A stretch of 64,000 bases of DNA from Streptomyces bathyalis. GTDB lineage: Bacteria; Actinomycetota; Actinomycetes; Streptomycetales; Streptomycetaceae. Positions 17,776 through 27,011 of the stretch are shown one piece after another; the first letter of the stretch is position 1; each line of letters starts with the position of its first letter. The stretch lies in the NCBI RefSeq assembly GCF_015910445.1, contig NZ_CP048882.1:1116001-1180000 (forward strand), read 5' to 3'. A model generated the notes under the pieces. The model was not told where the DNA came from and did no database searches. It saw only the letters and a list, made by a program, of their open reading frames with translations. The position numbers were made by a program, and so were the translations under genes.

Positions 17776-18423
17776 CTACCGCGCGACACCGACACTCTCG
17801 CCGGGGGCCAGTCGGCCGTGCTCCACGCCTCCCAGGTCGCCGATCAGCCGGTCGTAGACGGGCCGTGCCTGGTCCGCGAGGAGTCCGTCGTGCACGTCGA
17901 AGGCGCGGCGCGGCGCCACTTCGCGCAGATAGTCGATGACCTCGGAGACCTTGCTCCACGGCGCGTGCACCGGCAGCAGCAGGGTGTCCACCGGGCGGCC
18001 CGGCACGGTCAGGGCGTCGCCGGGGTGGAAGAGGGAACCGTCCACGACGTAGCCGCAGTTGGCGATCCGCGGAATGTCGGGGTGGATGACGGCGTGCAGC
18101 TGCCCGTGGACCTCGACCCCGAAGCCGGCGGCGTCGACGGTGTCGCCCTCCCCGACCGTGTGCACGCGGCCGGGAAAGGTGGTGGAGATCCTCTCCGACA
18201 CGCTGCGCGGCGCCCAGATCTCCGCGGCCGGGTTGGCCTCCATGGCGGCGCGCAGCCTGCCCTCGTCGAAGTGGTCCGGGTGCTCGTGGGTGACCAGCAC
18301 CGCATCGGCTCCGACGGCGGCGTCGCCCTCGCTGAAGCCTCCGGGATCGATGACGAGCGTGCGTCCGTCCTTCTCGACCCGTACGCAGGCGTGGCCCTTC
18401 TTGATCAGCTCCATGGGGGCCAT
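17776..18423 (-). CDS. MBL-fold metallo-hydrolase (UlaG-like)
   Basis: A 215-residue metallo-beta-lactamase-fold protein with VTHEHPDHFDEG (HxHxDH), H in PVHAPWSK and a terminal-region H in FDVHDG. The metal ligands are few and the C-terminal domain is short, as in the UlaG/YtnP-like small hydrolases whose substrates are mostly unknown. It could start at 18423 (MAPMELIKKGH) or 18414 (MELIKKGH). It lies just upstream of xthA on the same strand. Confidence 0.85.
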   Translation of the reverse strand: MAPMELIKKGHACVRVEKDGRTLVIDPGGFSEGDAAVGADAVLVTHEHPDHFDEGRLRAAMEANPAAEIWAPRSVSERISTTFPGRVHTVGEGDTVDAAGFGVEVHGQLHAVIHPDIPRIANCGYVVDGSLFHPGDALTVPGRPVDTLLLPVHAPWSKVSEVIDYLREVAPRRAFDVHDGLLADQARPVYDRLIGDLGGVEHGRLAPGESVGVAR

Positions 18424-18480
18424 TGTGCCTGCTGTGCGCGGAGGTTCCGCCGACGTGCGGACCTCCCCGCGACGCGTGCT

Positions 18481-19752
18481 CTACTCGTCGGGCGTGGTCT
18501 CCTCCCGGATCACGCCCTGGGCGACGGCGAACGCGGAGTTCGCTGCCGGGACGCCCGTGTAGACGGCGGTCTGGAGGAGGACTTCCTTGATCTCCTCCGG
18601 GGTGAGTCCGTTGCGCAGGGCCGCCCGGATGTGGAAGGTCAGCTCGTCGAAGTGGCCCCGGGCGACGAGCGCGGTGAGGGTGATCACGCTGCGCGTCCGT
18701 CGGTCGATGCCCGGCCGGGTCCACACCTCGCCCCAGGCATAGCGCGTGACGAAGTCCTGGAAGTCCTGGGTGAAGTCGTCCGCGTTCTCCTGCGCCCGGT
18801 CCACGTGCGCGTCTCCGAGGACCTCGCGCCGGACCTTCATCCCGGCGTCGTAGCTGTCGCCGCGGGCGGCGACCAGATCCGCGGACTCCAGCTCCGCGAC
18901 GGCCCCGGTGGGCCTGACCGGTGCGGGAGTGATCACGGGGGCGGGGGCGGGCGGGCCCGCGGGCGACTCCTGCCAGCTGGTGGTGAAGTGCCTGATGATC
19001 AACTCGGTGACGGCGCCCGGCTGTTCGACGGGCGTCAGGTGCGACGCTCCGGGCACTATCGCCAGTCTCGCGTCCGGGATACCGGCGACGAGGGCGCGGG
19101 CGTCGGCGGGCGGTGTCGCCTCGTCCTCGGCACCCGCGACGACCAGCGTCGGAACGCCGATGCTGCCAAGGTCGCTGCGTACGTCGAAGGCGGCGAGCAC
19201 CTCGCAGGCCGCGATGTAGCAGCCGGGGTCGGTCGTGCGGACCATCTGCACGGCCCACTCCACGATGGCGGGCTGCGCCTCGATGAACGTTTCGGTGAAC
19301 CACCGCTCCGGCGTGGAGCGGGCGATGGGGTCGAGCCCGTTGGTGCGGACGACGACGCCGCGCTGCCTCCAGGCGTCGGCGGTGCCGAAGCGGGAGGAGG
19401 TGGAGATCAGGGCGAGCGAGGAGAGCCTCTCGCGGGCCAGCAGCCCGAGCTGGATGCCGACGGCACCGCCTATGGAGCACCCGGCGAAGCCGAAGCGCTG
19501 GATGCCGAGGGAGTCGAGCGTGGCCAGAACGCGCTCGGCGAGCGACGTCGCCGAGTCCGCGGGGTGGGCGGGGGCTCCGCCGTGACCGGGCAGGTCGAAA
19601 CGGAGAACGCGCCAGTTGCGGGTCAGTTCCGGTATCTGCCGGTCCCACATGTGCCATGTCGTTCCGAGGGCCGGACCGAGCACGAGCACGGGGGCGTCGT
19701 CGGGGCCGTCCAGGCGGTGTTGCAACATCCGGTCACTCTGCTTCTCGCTCAC
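18481..19752 (-). CDS. pcaL: 3-oxoadipate enol-lactonase / 4-carboxymuconolactone decarboxylase fusion
   Basis: A 423-residue two-domain protein. Residues 15-265 are an alpha/beta hydrolase with oxyanion GPALGTTWHMW, nucleophile S93 in FAGCSIGGAVG and the His in PGASHLTPVEQP (PcaD type). After a Pro-rich linker, residues 295-415 are a carboxymuconolactone decarboxylase domain (GMKVRREVLGDAHVDRA, WTRPGIDRRTRSVITLTALVA, EEIKEVLLQTAVYTGVPAANSA; PcaC type). The fusion does two consecutive steps of the protocatechuate branch of the beta-ketoadipate pathway and is known as PcaL in actinobacteria. It stands alone here; no other pca gene is within the window. GTG start. Confidence 0.93.
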   Translation of the reverse strand: MSEKQSDRMLQHRLDGPDDAPVLVLGPALGTTWHMWDRQIPELTRNWRVLRFDLPGHGGAPAHPADSATSLAERVLATLDSLGIQRFGFAGCSIGGAVGIQLGLLARERLSSLALISTSSRFGTADAWRQRGVVVRTNGLDPIARSTPERWFTETFIEAQPAIVEWAVQMVRTTDPGCYIAACEVLAAFDVRSDLGSIGVPTLVVAGAEDEATPPADARALVAGIPDARLAIVPGASHLTPVEQPGAVTELIIRHFTTSWQESPAGPPAPAPVITPAPVRPTGAVAELESADLVAARGDSYDAGMKVRREVLGDAHVDRAQENADDFTQDFQDFVTRYAWGEVWTRPGIDRRTRSVITLTALVARGHFDELTFHIRAALRNGLTPEEIKEVLLQTAVYTGVPAANSAFAVAQGVIREETTPDE

Positions 19753-19809
19753 GCGGCCACGCTACCCAGCAATCCGTGGGGCGCGACCACGGGGGCATTG
19801 CTCCGTACA

Positions 19810-20373
19810 TCAGAACTTCACGGTGGACACGACATATACACGCGGCATGCTCTCGTACGTGCGGTCGACGGTGATCGCCACGTCCGGACGGCTGCCGTCC
19901 TGCCGGAACGTGGTGCCAGCGTAGTCGTGTCCCTGCTTCTTCAGATCCCAGCCGATCCTCTCGGCATACCTGTCGCCGATGGTGACGTGTCCGGACCTCA
20001 GTGCGGAAGAGCTGGTACCGACGTCTTCGAGAAAATCGTCGAGCTTCTTCTCCGGGAGCCGGAACTGCACGTAGAGCGTGCTGGTCTGCCAGGAGTTCGC
20101 CTCGTAGAAGGCGTAGTGGCTGGAACTCGACGGCAGGGGCACGTCGTAGACGTTGCGCTGCACCTTGCTCGGCCAGCCGTAGGTGAGGTTGGTCGCAGCC
20201 GCGATGCGCTCCTTCTGCTCACCGCTGTCGCGGCTCGTGAACGCCGACTTGACCAGGTATCCCGCCGGTACCGCGATCAGCAGTACCACTATCAGCAGGG
20301 TGAGGAGCCGGTGGCGCGGGCGGTGCGGCGGCCGCTGCGACGGGCGCACGTTCTGGGGCGCGGTGGTCGTCAC
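19810..20373 (-). CDS. membrane-anchored protein of unknown function
   Basis: A 187-residue protein. Residues 1-23 are basic and cytosolic, 24-42 a hydrophobic helix (LLTLLIVVLLIAVPAGYLV), then a charged extracellular domain (GEQKERIAAATNLTYGWP, PSSSSHYAFYEANSWQTSTLYVQFRLPEK, YVVSTVKF end). It resembles small Streptomyces membrane proteins without known role. The GTG start at 20373 overlaps the stop of the ROK kinase gene by four bases, so the two are co-translated. Confidence 0.75.
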   Translation of the reverse strand: MTTTAPQNVRPSQRPPHRPRHRLLTLLIVVLLIAVPAGYLVKSAFTSRDSGEQKERIAAATNLTYGWPSKVQRNVYDVPLPSSSSHYAFYEANSWQTSTLYVQFRLPEKKLDDFLEDVGTSSSALRSGHVTIGDRYAERIGWDLKKQGHDYAGTTFRQDGSRPDVAITVDRTYESMPRVYVVSTVKF

Positions 20374-21530
20374 TGGCCCACCGCCCGGCGCAGATTGTCG
20401 GCGGCGCGTTCATAGCGCTCGTATCTCTCGAGTCGGCGCCGGTTGGCGCGCCTGAATCGGCGGGCCACGAGACGCGCGAGGTCGGCGGCTCCGACCATGC
20501 CCGCTTCGGGTCCGAGCTGTGCCTTGGCGATGGTGGCCTCCGGCCGGTATCCGCGACCCGTCAGATGGCGCTTGAACGCCTCACGTGCCGGGTCGATGAG
20601 CAGTTCGTCGGCGGCGCTGACACCGCCGCCGATAACGAAGCCGCCGGGGTCGAGGGCCGCGGCGAGGTTCGCGATGCCGACGCCGAGCCAGTGCCCGATG
20701 TCCTGGAGCAGCTCGGTGCACATGGCGTCGCCGTCACGGGCAAGCTCGGTGATGAGCGGACCGGTGATCTCCGAGACGTGACCGCCGACGCGCTCGATGA
20801 TCCCGTACGCGACGGGAGACTCGGCGACGGCCAGCTCGCGGGCCTCGCGCACCAGGGCGTTCCCCGAGCTGTACTGCTCCCAGCAGCCGCGGTTGCCGCA
20901 GGGGCAGCGGTGCCCGCCCGGCACGACCTGCATGTGCCCGAACTCGCCCGCCACTCCGTACTTTCCGCGCTTGACGCGGCCGTTCTCCAGGATGGCGCCG
21001 CCGATGCCCGTACCGAGGGTGATCATCACGAGGTGGTCCTCGCCCCGTCCGGCGCCGAAGCGCCACTCGCCCCACGCGGCGGTGTTGGCGTCGTTGTCGA
21101 CCATGACGGGGACGGCGAGACGTGCGGTGAGGGCGTCCTTGAGGGGTTCGTCCCGCCAGGCCAGGTGCGGTGCGAACAGGACGCGGGAGCGGTCGGCGTC
21201 CACCCAGCCGGCGGCGCCGATGCCCACGGCGTGCACGTCGTGGCGGTCGGAGAGGTCCAGGACGAGCTCGGCGATGGTGTCCTCGACGACCCTGGGGCTC
21301 TTGGACTTCTCGGGAGTCTCGGCCCGCACCTGCTCCAGGATCTGGCCGTCGGCGTCGACGACGCCCGCCATCACCTTCGTGCCGCCGATGTCGATGCCGA
21401 CCGTGGGGACCCGGGGCGCGGACAGCGGCGAGCGCCGCTCGCGGGTGCTGACCGTACGCAGGACGCTGGCGCTCGGCGCGGACCGGCGGTAGAGACGGTC
21501 CCGGTCCGCGCGCTCTCGGTACATGCTCAC
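20370..21530 (-). CDS. ROK family sugar kinase (glucokinase-like)
   Basis: A 386-residue ROK kinase. The ATP phosphate loop is VGIDIGGTKVMAG, the second motif is ITLGTGIGGAILENG, and the zinc/ROK signature is GEFGHMQVVPGGHRCPCGNRGCWEQY with EFGH and CxCGxxGCxE. There is no HTH, so it is a kinase and not a repressor; the N-terminal 42 residues are an extra Arg/Ser-rich tail. It phosphorylates a hexose, probably one linked to the ABC importer encoded just upstream. GAGGAAAGG precedes the GTG at 21530; an ATG at 21524 is an alternative. Confidence 0.9.
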   Translation of the reverse strand: MSMYRERADRDRLYRRSAPSASVLRTVSTRERRSPLSAPRVPTVGIDIGGTKVMAGVVDADGQILEQVRAETPEKSKSPRVVEDTIAELVLDLSDRHDVHAVGIGAAGWVDADRSRVLFAPHLAWRDEPLKDALTARLAVPVMVDNDANTAAWGEWRFGAGRGEDHLVMITLGTGIGGAILENGRVKRGKYGVAGEFGHMQVVPGGHRCPCGNRGCWEQYSSGNALVREARELAVAESPVAYGIIERVGGHVSEITGPLITELARDGDAMCTELLQDIGHWLGVGIANLAAALDPGGFVIGGGVSAADELLIDPAREAFKRHLTGRGYRPEATIAKAQLGPEAGMVGAADLARLVARRFRRANRRRLERYERYERAADNLRRAVGQ

Positions 21531-21772
21531 TGCGCGGCCTTTCCTCTGTGCGCGGCTGCTGGCTCTGGGCCACGGGTCGGTCGGTCAGTGGGCCGGGCGG
21601 GACGGTGAGCCCGTACCCCGGCCCACAGGCCGATTCTGCCTTACCGCGCGAGGTCGCGAAGCCACGCGCCTCTGACCAGGGAGGACGCGAAGGGCCTGAG
21701 GCCTCCGACGCGTGCCGGTGTCCCGGCCGCCGACGGTGCCCCCGCCGCCGCGCTCGCTTCAGATGCGCGCAC

Positions 21773-22648
21773 TCACTTCAGATGCTGCGGGACCGGCGCG
21801 CGCTCCAGCTCGTGGCTGAGCTGTTCCAGCTCGCTGCCGCCGGACATCTGCCGTGTCAGCTCCTCCAGCTGCAGACCGTCCTTGTGGTGGCTGCCGGCCA
21901 TCGCACCCCGCTTGAGCAGTACGAAGCGGTCCCCCACCAGATAGGCGTGGTGGGGATTGTGCGTGATCAGCACCACGCCCAGGCCGGCGTCGCGAGCCGC
22001 GGCGACGTACTTCAGCACGACGCCGGACTGCTTCACGCCCAGGGCCGCCGTCGGCTCGTCCAGCACCAGGACCTTCGCGCCGAAGTACACGGCGCGCGCG
22101 ATCGCCACGCACTGCCGCTCGCCGCCGGACAGGGTGCCGATGGGCTGGTCGACGTCGCGCAGGTCGATGCCCATCCGCAGCAGTTCGCTGTGGGTGGTGC
22201 GCCGCATGTGCTCCACGTCGAGCCGGGCGAAGGGGCCCCGGCCCTTGGTCGGTTCCGAGCCGAGGAAGAAGTTGCGCCAGACCGGCATCAGCGGGACGAC
22301 GGCGAGATCCTGGTAGACGGTCGCGATGCCGCGGTCCAGAGCCTCGCGGGGTGAGGAGAGCCGGGTCTCCTGACCGTTGACGCGGAAGGTGCCCGCGTCG
22401 TGCTGGTGCAGCCCCGCGACGATCTTGATGAGCGTCGACTTGCCGGCCCCGTTGTCTCCGAGCACGCAGGTGATCTCGCCCGCGTGGACCTGCAGGGAGA
22501 CCTCCTCCAGCGCGCGGATGTTGCCGTAGAACTTGCTGACTCCCTCCAGTTCCACGAGCGGGGTCGTCACCGCGTCCCGGGGTGCGCTGTCGCCGTCCAT
22601 GTCCGTCCCGGCGTCCTTCCCCGTGTCCGTGCCCTTGTCCGTGGTCAT
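21773..22648 (-). CDS. sugar ABC transporter ATP-binding protein
   Basis: A 291-residue single ABC domain. Walker A is GDNGAGKST, signature LSGGERQ, Walker [13 protein letters not shown] and the H-loop LITHN. Sugar importers of the ribose/xylose/inositol type often have a double-length ATPase (RbsA); this one is the short single-domain form. It has a Thr/Asp-rich N-terminal extension before [19 protein letters not shown]. The ATG at 22648 overlaps the permease stop by four bases. It partners the permease and the two binding proteins encoded upstream. Confidence 0.93.
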   Translation of the reverse strand: MTTDKGTDTGKDAGTDMDGDSAPRDAVTTPLVELEGVSKFYGNIRALEEVSLQVHAGEITCVLGDNGAGKSTLIKIVAGLHQHDAGTFRVNGQETRLSSPREALDRGIATVYQDLAVVPLMPVWRNFFLGSEPTKGRGPFARLDVEHMRRTTHSELLRMGIDLRDVDQPIGTLSGGERQCVAIARAVYFGAKVLVLDEPTAALGVKQSGVVLKYVAAARDAGLGVVLITHNPHHAYLVGDRFVLLKRGAMAGSHHKDGLQLEELTRQMSGGSELEQLSHELERAPVPQHLK

Positions 22649-23775
22649 CGGCTCGCCTCCGCACGCTTGCGTATCCACGCGTTCAGCAGGACGGCGACGA
22701 GCAGCATCGCCCCGAGGAAGAACTTGAACCAGTCGGGCTCCCACTGCGCGTACACGATGCCCTTGCTCGTCATGCCGAAGATGAACGCGCCCACGGCGGC
22801 ACCGACCGCCGAGCCGTAGCCGCCGGTCAGCAGGCAGCCGCCGATGACGGCCGCGGCGATGTAGATCAGCTCGTTGCCGACGCCCTCGCCGGACTGGACC
22901 ACGTCGTAGTTGAACAGCAGATGCTGGCCGGATATCCAGGCGCCCAGCGCCACCCCGAGATACAGACCGATCTTGGTGCGGGCGACGGGAACGCCCACGG
23001 CGCGTGCGGTGTGCTCGCCGCCGCCGACCGCGAAGATCCAGTTCCCGGCCTTCGTACGCAGCAGCAGCCACGTCGCCAGGGCCACCAGAGCCAGCCACCA
23101 CACGACGGTGACCTGGATGTCGGCGGACCCGATGGTCAGCTCGGACGCGAAGAGCGCCTTGGCCGAGGCGAAGCCCTCCATGTCGGAGATCGTCTTGGTG
23201 GAGACGGTGCCGCTGATCAGTTTGGTCAGGCCGAGGTTGAGCCCCGTCAGCATCAGGAACGTGCCGAGCGTGATGATGAAGCTCGGCAGCTTCGTGCGGA
23301 CGAGCATGTAGCCGTTGAACAGGCCGATGCCGAGCGTGACCAGCAGCGAGACACCGACGCCGACCCAGACGTTGGCCGTCATCTGGTAGCTGAACATCGA
23401 GGAGACCAGCGAGGAGCTGGTGACCATCACGCCGGTCGACAGGTCGAACTCGCCGCCGATCATCAGCAGCGCCACCGGTACCGCCATGATCCCCAGGGTG
23501 GAGGAGGCGTAGAGCACGGTGGAGAGGCTGGAGGCGCGCAGGAAGCTGTCGGCGACCACCGAGAAGACGACGAAGACGGCGATCGCACCGACGACGGCGC
23601 CGAGTTCGGGCCGCCCCAGCATCCGCTGGAGCAGCGGCCGGTGGACCAGGCGCTCGTCGCTCTTCCCGGCCTGCGCGGAGTCTCCCGGGCTCTTGTCCGG
23701 CTGTGCCTCCGTGGCCGTGCCGCCTCCGGCCGCCTCGGGGGCGTCGGGTGGTGTGGGTGTGGATGCAGCCGTCAT
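22645..23775 (-). CDS. sugar ABC transporter permease (RbsC/XylH type)
   Basis: A 376-residue membrane protein with 8-10 hydrophobic segments. It carries the family signature [17 protein letters not shown] (EFDLS is the EAA-like element of BPD_transp_2), then [23 protein letters not shown] and [22 protein letters not shown]. About 45 N-terminal residues are Pro/Ala/Glu-rich and cytosolic. It is one protein and would work as a homodimer. It overlaps the ATPase and the first binding-protein gene by four bases each. Confidence 0.93.
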   Translation of the reverse strand: MTAASTPTPPDAPEAAGGGTATEAQPDKSPGDSAQAGKSDERLVHRPLLQRMLGRPELGAVVGAIAVFVVFSVVADSFLRASSLSTVLYASSTLGIMAVPVALLMIGGEFDLSTGVMVTSSSLVSSMFSYQMTANVWVGVGVSLLVTLGIGLFNGYMLVRTKLPSFIITLGTFLMLTGLNLGLTKLISGTVSTKTISDMEGFASAKALFASELTIGSADIQVTVVWWLALVALATWLLLRTKAGNWIFAVGGGEHTARAVGVPVARTKIGLYLGVALGAWISGQHLLFNYDVVQSGEGVGNELIYIAAAVIGGCLLTGGYGSAVGAAVGAFIFGMTSKGIVYAQWEPDWFKFFLGAMLLVAVLLNAWIRKRAEASR

Positions 23776-24821
23776 CGCGTTCCCCGCTTCGTGTACTTCT
23801 GCAAGGTGGATGCGTCCTTCTTCGTGAGGATCTGCGGGCCGGTCAGCACGGGCTCGCCGCCGCCCAGCATGTTGGCGTTGTAGCGCTCCAGCCAGAGCAG
23901 GTCGACCGCCTCGTAGCCCTGCAGGTACGGCTGCTGGTCCACGGCGAATCCGATCGACCCGTCCTTGAGTTCCCTGGCCGCCTGGTCGTTGAGGTCGAAG
24001 GTGACGGTCTCCGCCTTGCTGCCCGCGCCCTCGGCGGCCTTGACCGCGGTGGGAGCGAAGGGCGCGCCGAGCGTCACGACGGTGTCGATCTCGCGGTCCG
24101 ACTGGAGTTCCGCCTCCAGGGAGGACTCGACGGCGGGCATGTTCGTACCGTCGGCGTGCAGGTTGCGCACCTTGCCGTCGAAGGTCTTGCGCACCCCGCG
24201 GCAGCGTTCCTCGTGGCCGACGTTGCCCTGCTCGTGCAGGAGGCACACGGCCTTCTTGCGGCCGCGCTCGTTCAGCTCCCGCCCGACGGCCTCACCCGCG
24301 AGGACCTCGTCCTGGCCGATGTGTGCGAGCGCGCCGTACTCCTCGGACTTGTCCTGACCGGAGTTGACGGTGACGACGGGGATGCCGGCCTTGACGGCCT
24401 TCTTGATCGCCCCCTTCATCGCGTCCGGCTTCGCGAGGGAGACGATCAGGCCGTCCACGTCGTTGTCGACGGCGGCCTTCACGAGCTGCGCCTGGCGGCC
24501 CGCCTCCTTGTCGTGCGAGTAGTGGAACTCGATGTTGTCCTTGGCGGCAGCCTGCTTGGCACCGCTCTGGACGATGTCCCAGAAGGTGTCACCCTCGCCG
24601 GAGTGGCTCACCATGGCGATCTTCCAGCGGGGAGTACCGACCGCGGCGTCCCCCGAGACCGCCGCGTTGCGCTCCTCCTCCGCCCGCTTTCCGCCGGTGC
24701 TGCTGCACCCCGCGAGTCCGACGGACGCGAGCCCGACGGACACGAGGACGGCCGCTGCCGTCGCGGTGCGGGTCGCGCGCGCTGTCGCGCGGTTCCGGCG
24801 GAACCTTCCCAGCCTGAACAC
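23772..24821 (-). CDS. sugar ABC transporter substrate-binding lipoprotein, copy 1
   Basis: A 349-residue periplasmic-binding-protein type I lipoprotein. A basic N-terminus and hydrophobic run lead to the lipobox LAGCSS. The mature part has [35 protein letters not shown] and IPVVTVNSG, typical of RbsB-like proteins. The GTG at 24821 is chosen because GAGAGGTC precedes it and it gives a normal lipoprotein signal; the frame extends to 24878. It is a paralogue of the next gene (24934-25944), sharing most segments including the [16 protein letters not shown] block and the final KYTKRGTR. Confidence 0.88.
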   Translation of the reverse strand: MFRLGRFRRNRATARATRTATAAAVLVSVGLASVGLAGCSSTGGKRAEEERNAAVSGDAAVGTPRWKIAMVSHSGEGDTFWDIVQSGAKQAAAKDNIEFHYSHDKEAGRQAQLVKAAVDNDVDGLIVSLAKPDAMKGAIKKAVKAGIPVVTVNSGQDKSEEYGALAHIGQDEVLAGEAVGRELNERGRKKAVCLLHEQGNVGHEERCRGVRKTFDGKVRNLHADGTNMPAVESSLEAELQSDREIDTVVTLGAPFAPTAVKAAEGAGSKAETVTFDLNDQAARELKDGSIGFAVDQQPYLQGYEAVDLLWLERYNANMLGGGEPVLTGPQILTKKDASTLQKYTKRGTR

Positions 24822-24933
24822 GTACTGCTGACCTCTCGGTACGGGTGTTTCTGTTCGTCGCGGCGCCCGCGGAGGCACCCCGTACCGGCGCGGACGTCCG
24901 CGCCAGTATCGGGGGCCTGCCCGCGGGGGAAGT

Positions 24934-25944
24934 TCACCGGGTTCCGCGCTTGGTGTACTTCTCCAGCCGCGGCACGTCCTTGTCCGTGACGACCTGCGGG
25001 CCGGTCAGGACGGGCTTGCCTCCGCCGAGCTCGTTGGCGTTGTAGGCGTGCAGCCACAGCGCGTCGACGGCCTCGTAGCCCTGGAGATAGGGCTGCTGGT
25101 CCACGGCGAAGCCGAAGCTCTTGTCCTTCAGACCCTTCACGACCTGCGCGTTGAGGTCGAAGGTGTCGATCTCCGCCTTGCTGCCCGCCTTCTCCTTGGC
25201 CTTCGCCGAGGTGGCGGCGAACGGGGCGCCGAGCGTGAGAACGGTGTCGATGTCGTCGTCCGACTGGAGCTTGGCCTCGACGGAGGACTGCACGTCCGGC
25301 ATGTTCGTGCCGTCCACGTTGAGCGTGCTCATCTCCCCGTCGAAGGTCTTCTTCGCACCGTCGCAGCGCTCCTCGAGCGAGACGTTGCCCTGCTCGTGGA
25401 TGACGCAGATCGCCTTCTTGCGGTCGCGCTTGTTCAGTTCGTCGCCGACGGCCTCACCCGCGATCGCCTCGTCCTGGCCGATGTGCGAGAGGGCACCGAG
25501 CTCGGAGGAGAACTGACCGCCGGAGTTGATGGTGATGACCGGGATCCCGGCCTTGACCGCCTTCTTCACCACGCCCTTCATCGCGTCGGGCTTGGCGAGC
25601 GTGACGATCAGCCCGTCCACCTTCTTGTCGATGGCCGACTTCACGAGCTGCGCCTGGCGGCCCGCCTCCTCGTCGTGCGAGTAGTCGAACTGGACGTTGT
25701 CCTTGCGGGCCGCGTCCTTCGCGCCGCTCTGCACGATGTCCCAGAAGGTGTCACCGTCCCCGGAGTGGGAGACCATCGCGATCGTCATACGCGGGGTGTT
25801 GACGCCCTTGCCGCCGCCCGCGCCGTTGCTCTGCTCCTCGCCACTCTTGCCGCCGGAGCTGCTGCAGCCGGCCGCGAGGAGGGCCGCGCTCGTCAGGACT
25901 GCCGCCACCGTTGTCGCTCTACGTGCTCTACGCCGAAGGACCAT
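24934..25944 (-). CDS. sugar ABC transporter substrate-binding lipoprotein, copy 2
   Basis: A 336-residue RbsB-type binding lipoprotein with signal peptide and lipobox [42 protein letters not shown] and VITINSGG line up with copy 1 over the full length, so the pair arose by tandem duplication. It is the first gene of the transport operon, 112 bases before copy 1. Two GntR-type operators lie 40-80 bases upstream of its ATG. Ligand-pocket differences cannot be judged by eye. A pentose, hexose or inositol is the likely ligand class. Confidence 0.9.
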   Translation of the reverse strand: MVLRRRARRATTVAAVLTSAALLAAGCSSSGGKSGEEQSNGAGGGKGVNTPRMTIAMVSHSGDGDTFWDIVQSGAKDAARKDNVQFDYSHDEEAGRQAQLVKSAIDKKVDGLIVTLAKPDAMKGVVKKAVKAGIPVITINSGGQFSSELGALSHIGQDEAIAGEAVGDELNKRDRKKAICVIHEQGNVSLEERCDGAKKTFDGEMSTLNVDGTNMPDVQSSVEAKLQSDDDIDTVLTLGAPFAATSAKAKEKAGSKAEIDTFDLNAQVVKGLKDKSFGFAVDQQPYLQGYEAVDALWLHAYNANELGGGKPVLTGPQVVTDKDVPRLEKYTKRGTR

Positions 25945-25984
25945 GAGCGGAGTTCTAGCCGTGCCCGGAGCGGGCCGTCAATAC

Positions 25985-26025
25985 TTTGTCCGAACATTCT
26001 CCATGAGAGTTTGTCCGAACAAACT
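25985..26025. promoter_or_regulatory. two GntR operators upstream of the ABC operon
   Basis: TTTGTCCGAACA (25985-25996) is one site. AGTTTGT-CCGA-ACAAACT (26008-26025) is a second with perfect seven-base arms. The same core recurs twice at 26906-26971 beside the regulator gene, so a shared dimeric regulator is very likely. Confidence 0.75.
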
Positions 26026-26098
26026 TTGGCGTCGCCGTCACGCATCCGGCCCCGCCTGCGACGGCGCGCGGACGGGCCTGCGCGGATGTGCTCCCGGC

Positions 26099-26857
26099 TC
26101 AGGACCGGACGAGCAGCTGGAAGTCGAAGGCGTAGCGCGAGGCCCGGTACAGGTGCGAGGCGTACTCGACGGGACGGCCGGTGTCGTCGAAGGTCGTCCG
26201 CTCCATCGTCAGCAGCGGAGCGCCCGCGTCCTCCCCCAGCAGCTTCGCCTCCTCCGCCGTGGCGGCCCGGGCGCCGACGGACTGGCGCGCGCTGTGCAGC
26301 GTGACACCGAGGCCCCTCATCAGCCGGTAGAGGCCCGTCGTTTCGAGCTCCTCGCCACTCTCCCCCTGCAGCAGGTCGCCGGGCAGGTGGTTGCGGAGGA
26401 ACGCCATGGGCTCGCCGTGGGTCAGCCGGAGCCGCTCCACCCGGCGAACCTGGGCCCCCTGAGCGACGGCCAGCGCGGCGGCGACCTCGGCCGTCGCCTC
26501 TTCCTTCTCGTAGCGCAGCAGCTGCGTGGCCGGGCGCTGGCCGGCCGCCTCCAGATCGTCGTAGAGGCTGCTCAGCTCCAGCGGACGCCGGACCTGACTG
26601 TGCACGACCTGGGTGCCGATGCCTCGGCGGCGCACCAGCAGGCCCTTGTCGACGAGCGACTGGATGGCCTGGCGCACCGTGGGACGGGACAGACCCAGCC
26701 GCCCCGCGAGCTCGATCTCGTTGCCGAGCAGGCTGCCGGGGGAGAGTTTGCCGCGTTCGATGGCGGTCTCGAGCTGTTGGGCGAGCTGGAAGTACAGCGG
26801 GACGGGACTGCTGCGGTCCACGCTGAACTCGAGGTCCACCGGATCATTCTTTGCCAC
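26099..26857 (-). CDS. GntR/HutC-family transcriptional regulator of the sugar module
   Basis: A 252-residue GntR protein. The wHTH covers residues 15-80 (VPLYFQLAQQLETAIERG, LSRPTVRQAIQSLVDKGLLVRRRGIGT). A UTRA effector domain follows, with RVERLRLTHGEPMAF and the C-terminal RTTFDDTGRPVEYASHLYRASRY. It binds a sugar or sugar phosphate and controls the flanking genes. The GTG at 26857 (VAKNDPVDLEF) is the best start. Operator-like TTGTCCGGACAA motifs lie on both sides: in front of the ABC operon and between this gene and the dehydrogenase. Confidence 0.9.
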   Translation of the reverse strand: MAKNDPVDLEFSVDRSSPVPLYFQLAQQLETAIERGKLSPGSLLGNEIELAGRLGLSRPTVRQAIQSLVDKGLLVRRRGIGTQVVHSQVRRPLELSSLYDDLEAAGQRPATQLLRYEKEEATAEVAAALAVAQGAQVRRVERLRLTHGEPMAFLRNHLPGDLLQGESGEELETTGLYRLMRGLGVTLHSARQSVGARAATAEEAKLLGEDAGAPLLTMERTTFDDTGRPVEYASHLYRASRYAFDFQLLVRS

Positions 26858-26905
26858 GGGGGGAGCGTAGTGGGCGGGGCGGTCCACCGGAAGGCGTAAG
26901 TTCGG

Positions 26906-26971
26906 TTGTCCGGACAAAGCAGAACGTAGCGAACCCGTCCCTCCTCGTGGTTCGTCCAATTGTCCTGACAA
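26906..26971. promoter_or_regulatory. two GntR operators between regulator and dehydrogenase
   Basis: TTGTCCGGACAA (26906-26917) is a perfect 12-base palindrome. TTGTCCTGACAA (26960-26971) differs at one position. They sit in the 154-base divergent gap, with centres 54 bases apart. The second is about 40 bases from the dehydrogenase ATG. Confidence 0.8.
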
Positions 26972-27011
26972 AGTATTGACAGCTCTCGAACCGGCAGGCG
27001 AACGTACCCAC

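Noticed and set aside
17818..20415. An 865-codon open frame on the plus strand
   Set aside because: Antisense to the MBL hydrolase, pcaL and membrane-protein genes, all of which have clear motifs. No ribosome binding site or family features.
24822..24878. Upstream start for the first binding protein
   Set aside because: It adds 19 Arg/Pro residues before a complete lipoprotein signal. The GTG at 24821 has a better ribosome binding site.
26976..27011. TTG at 26976 as the dehydrogenase start
   Set aside because: It would place the start next to the operator and add residues before the conserved MRIGLIG beginning.
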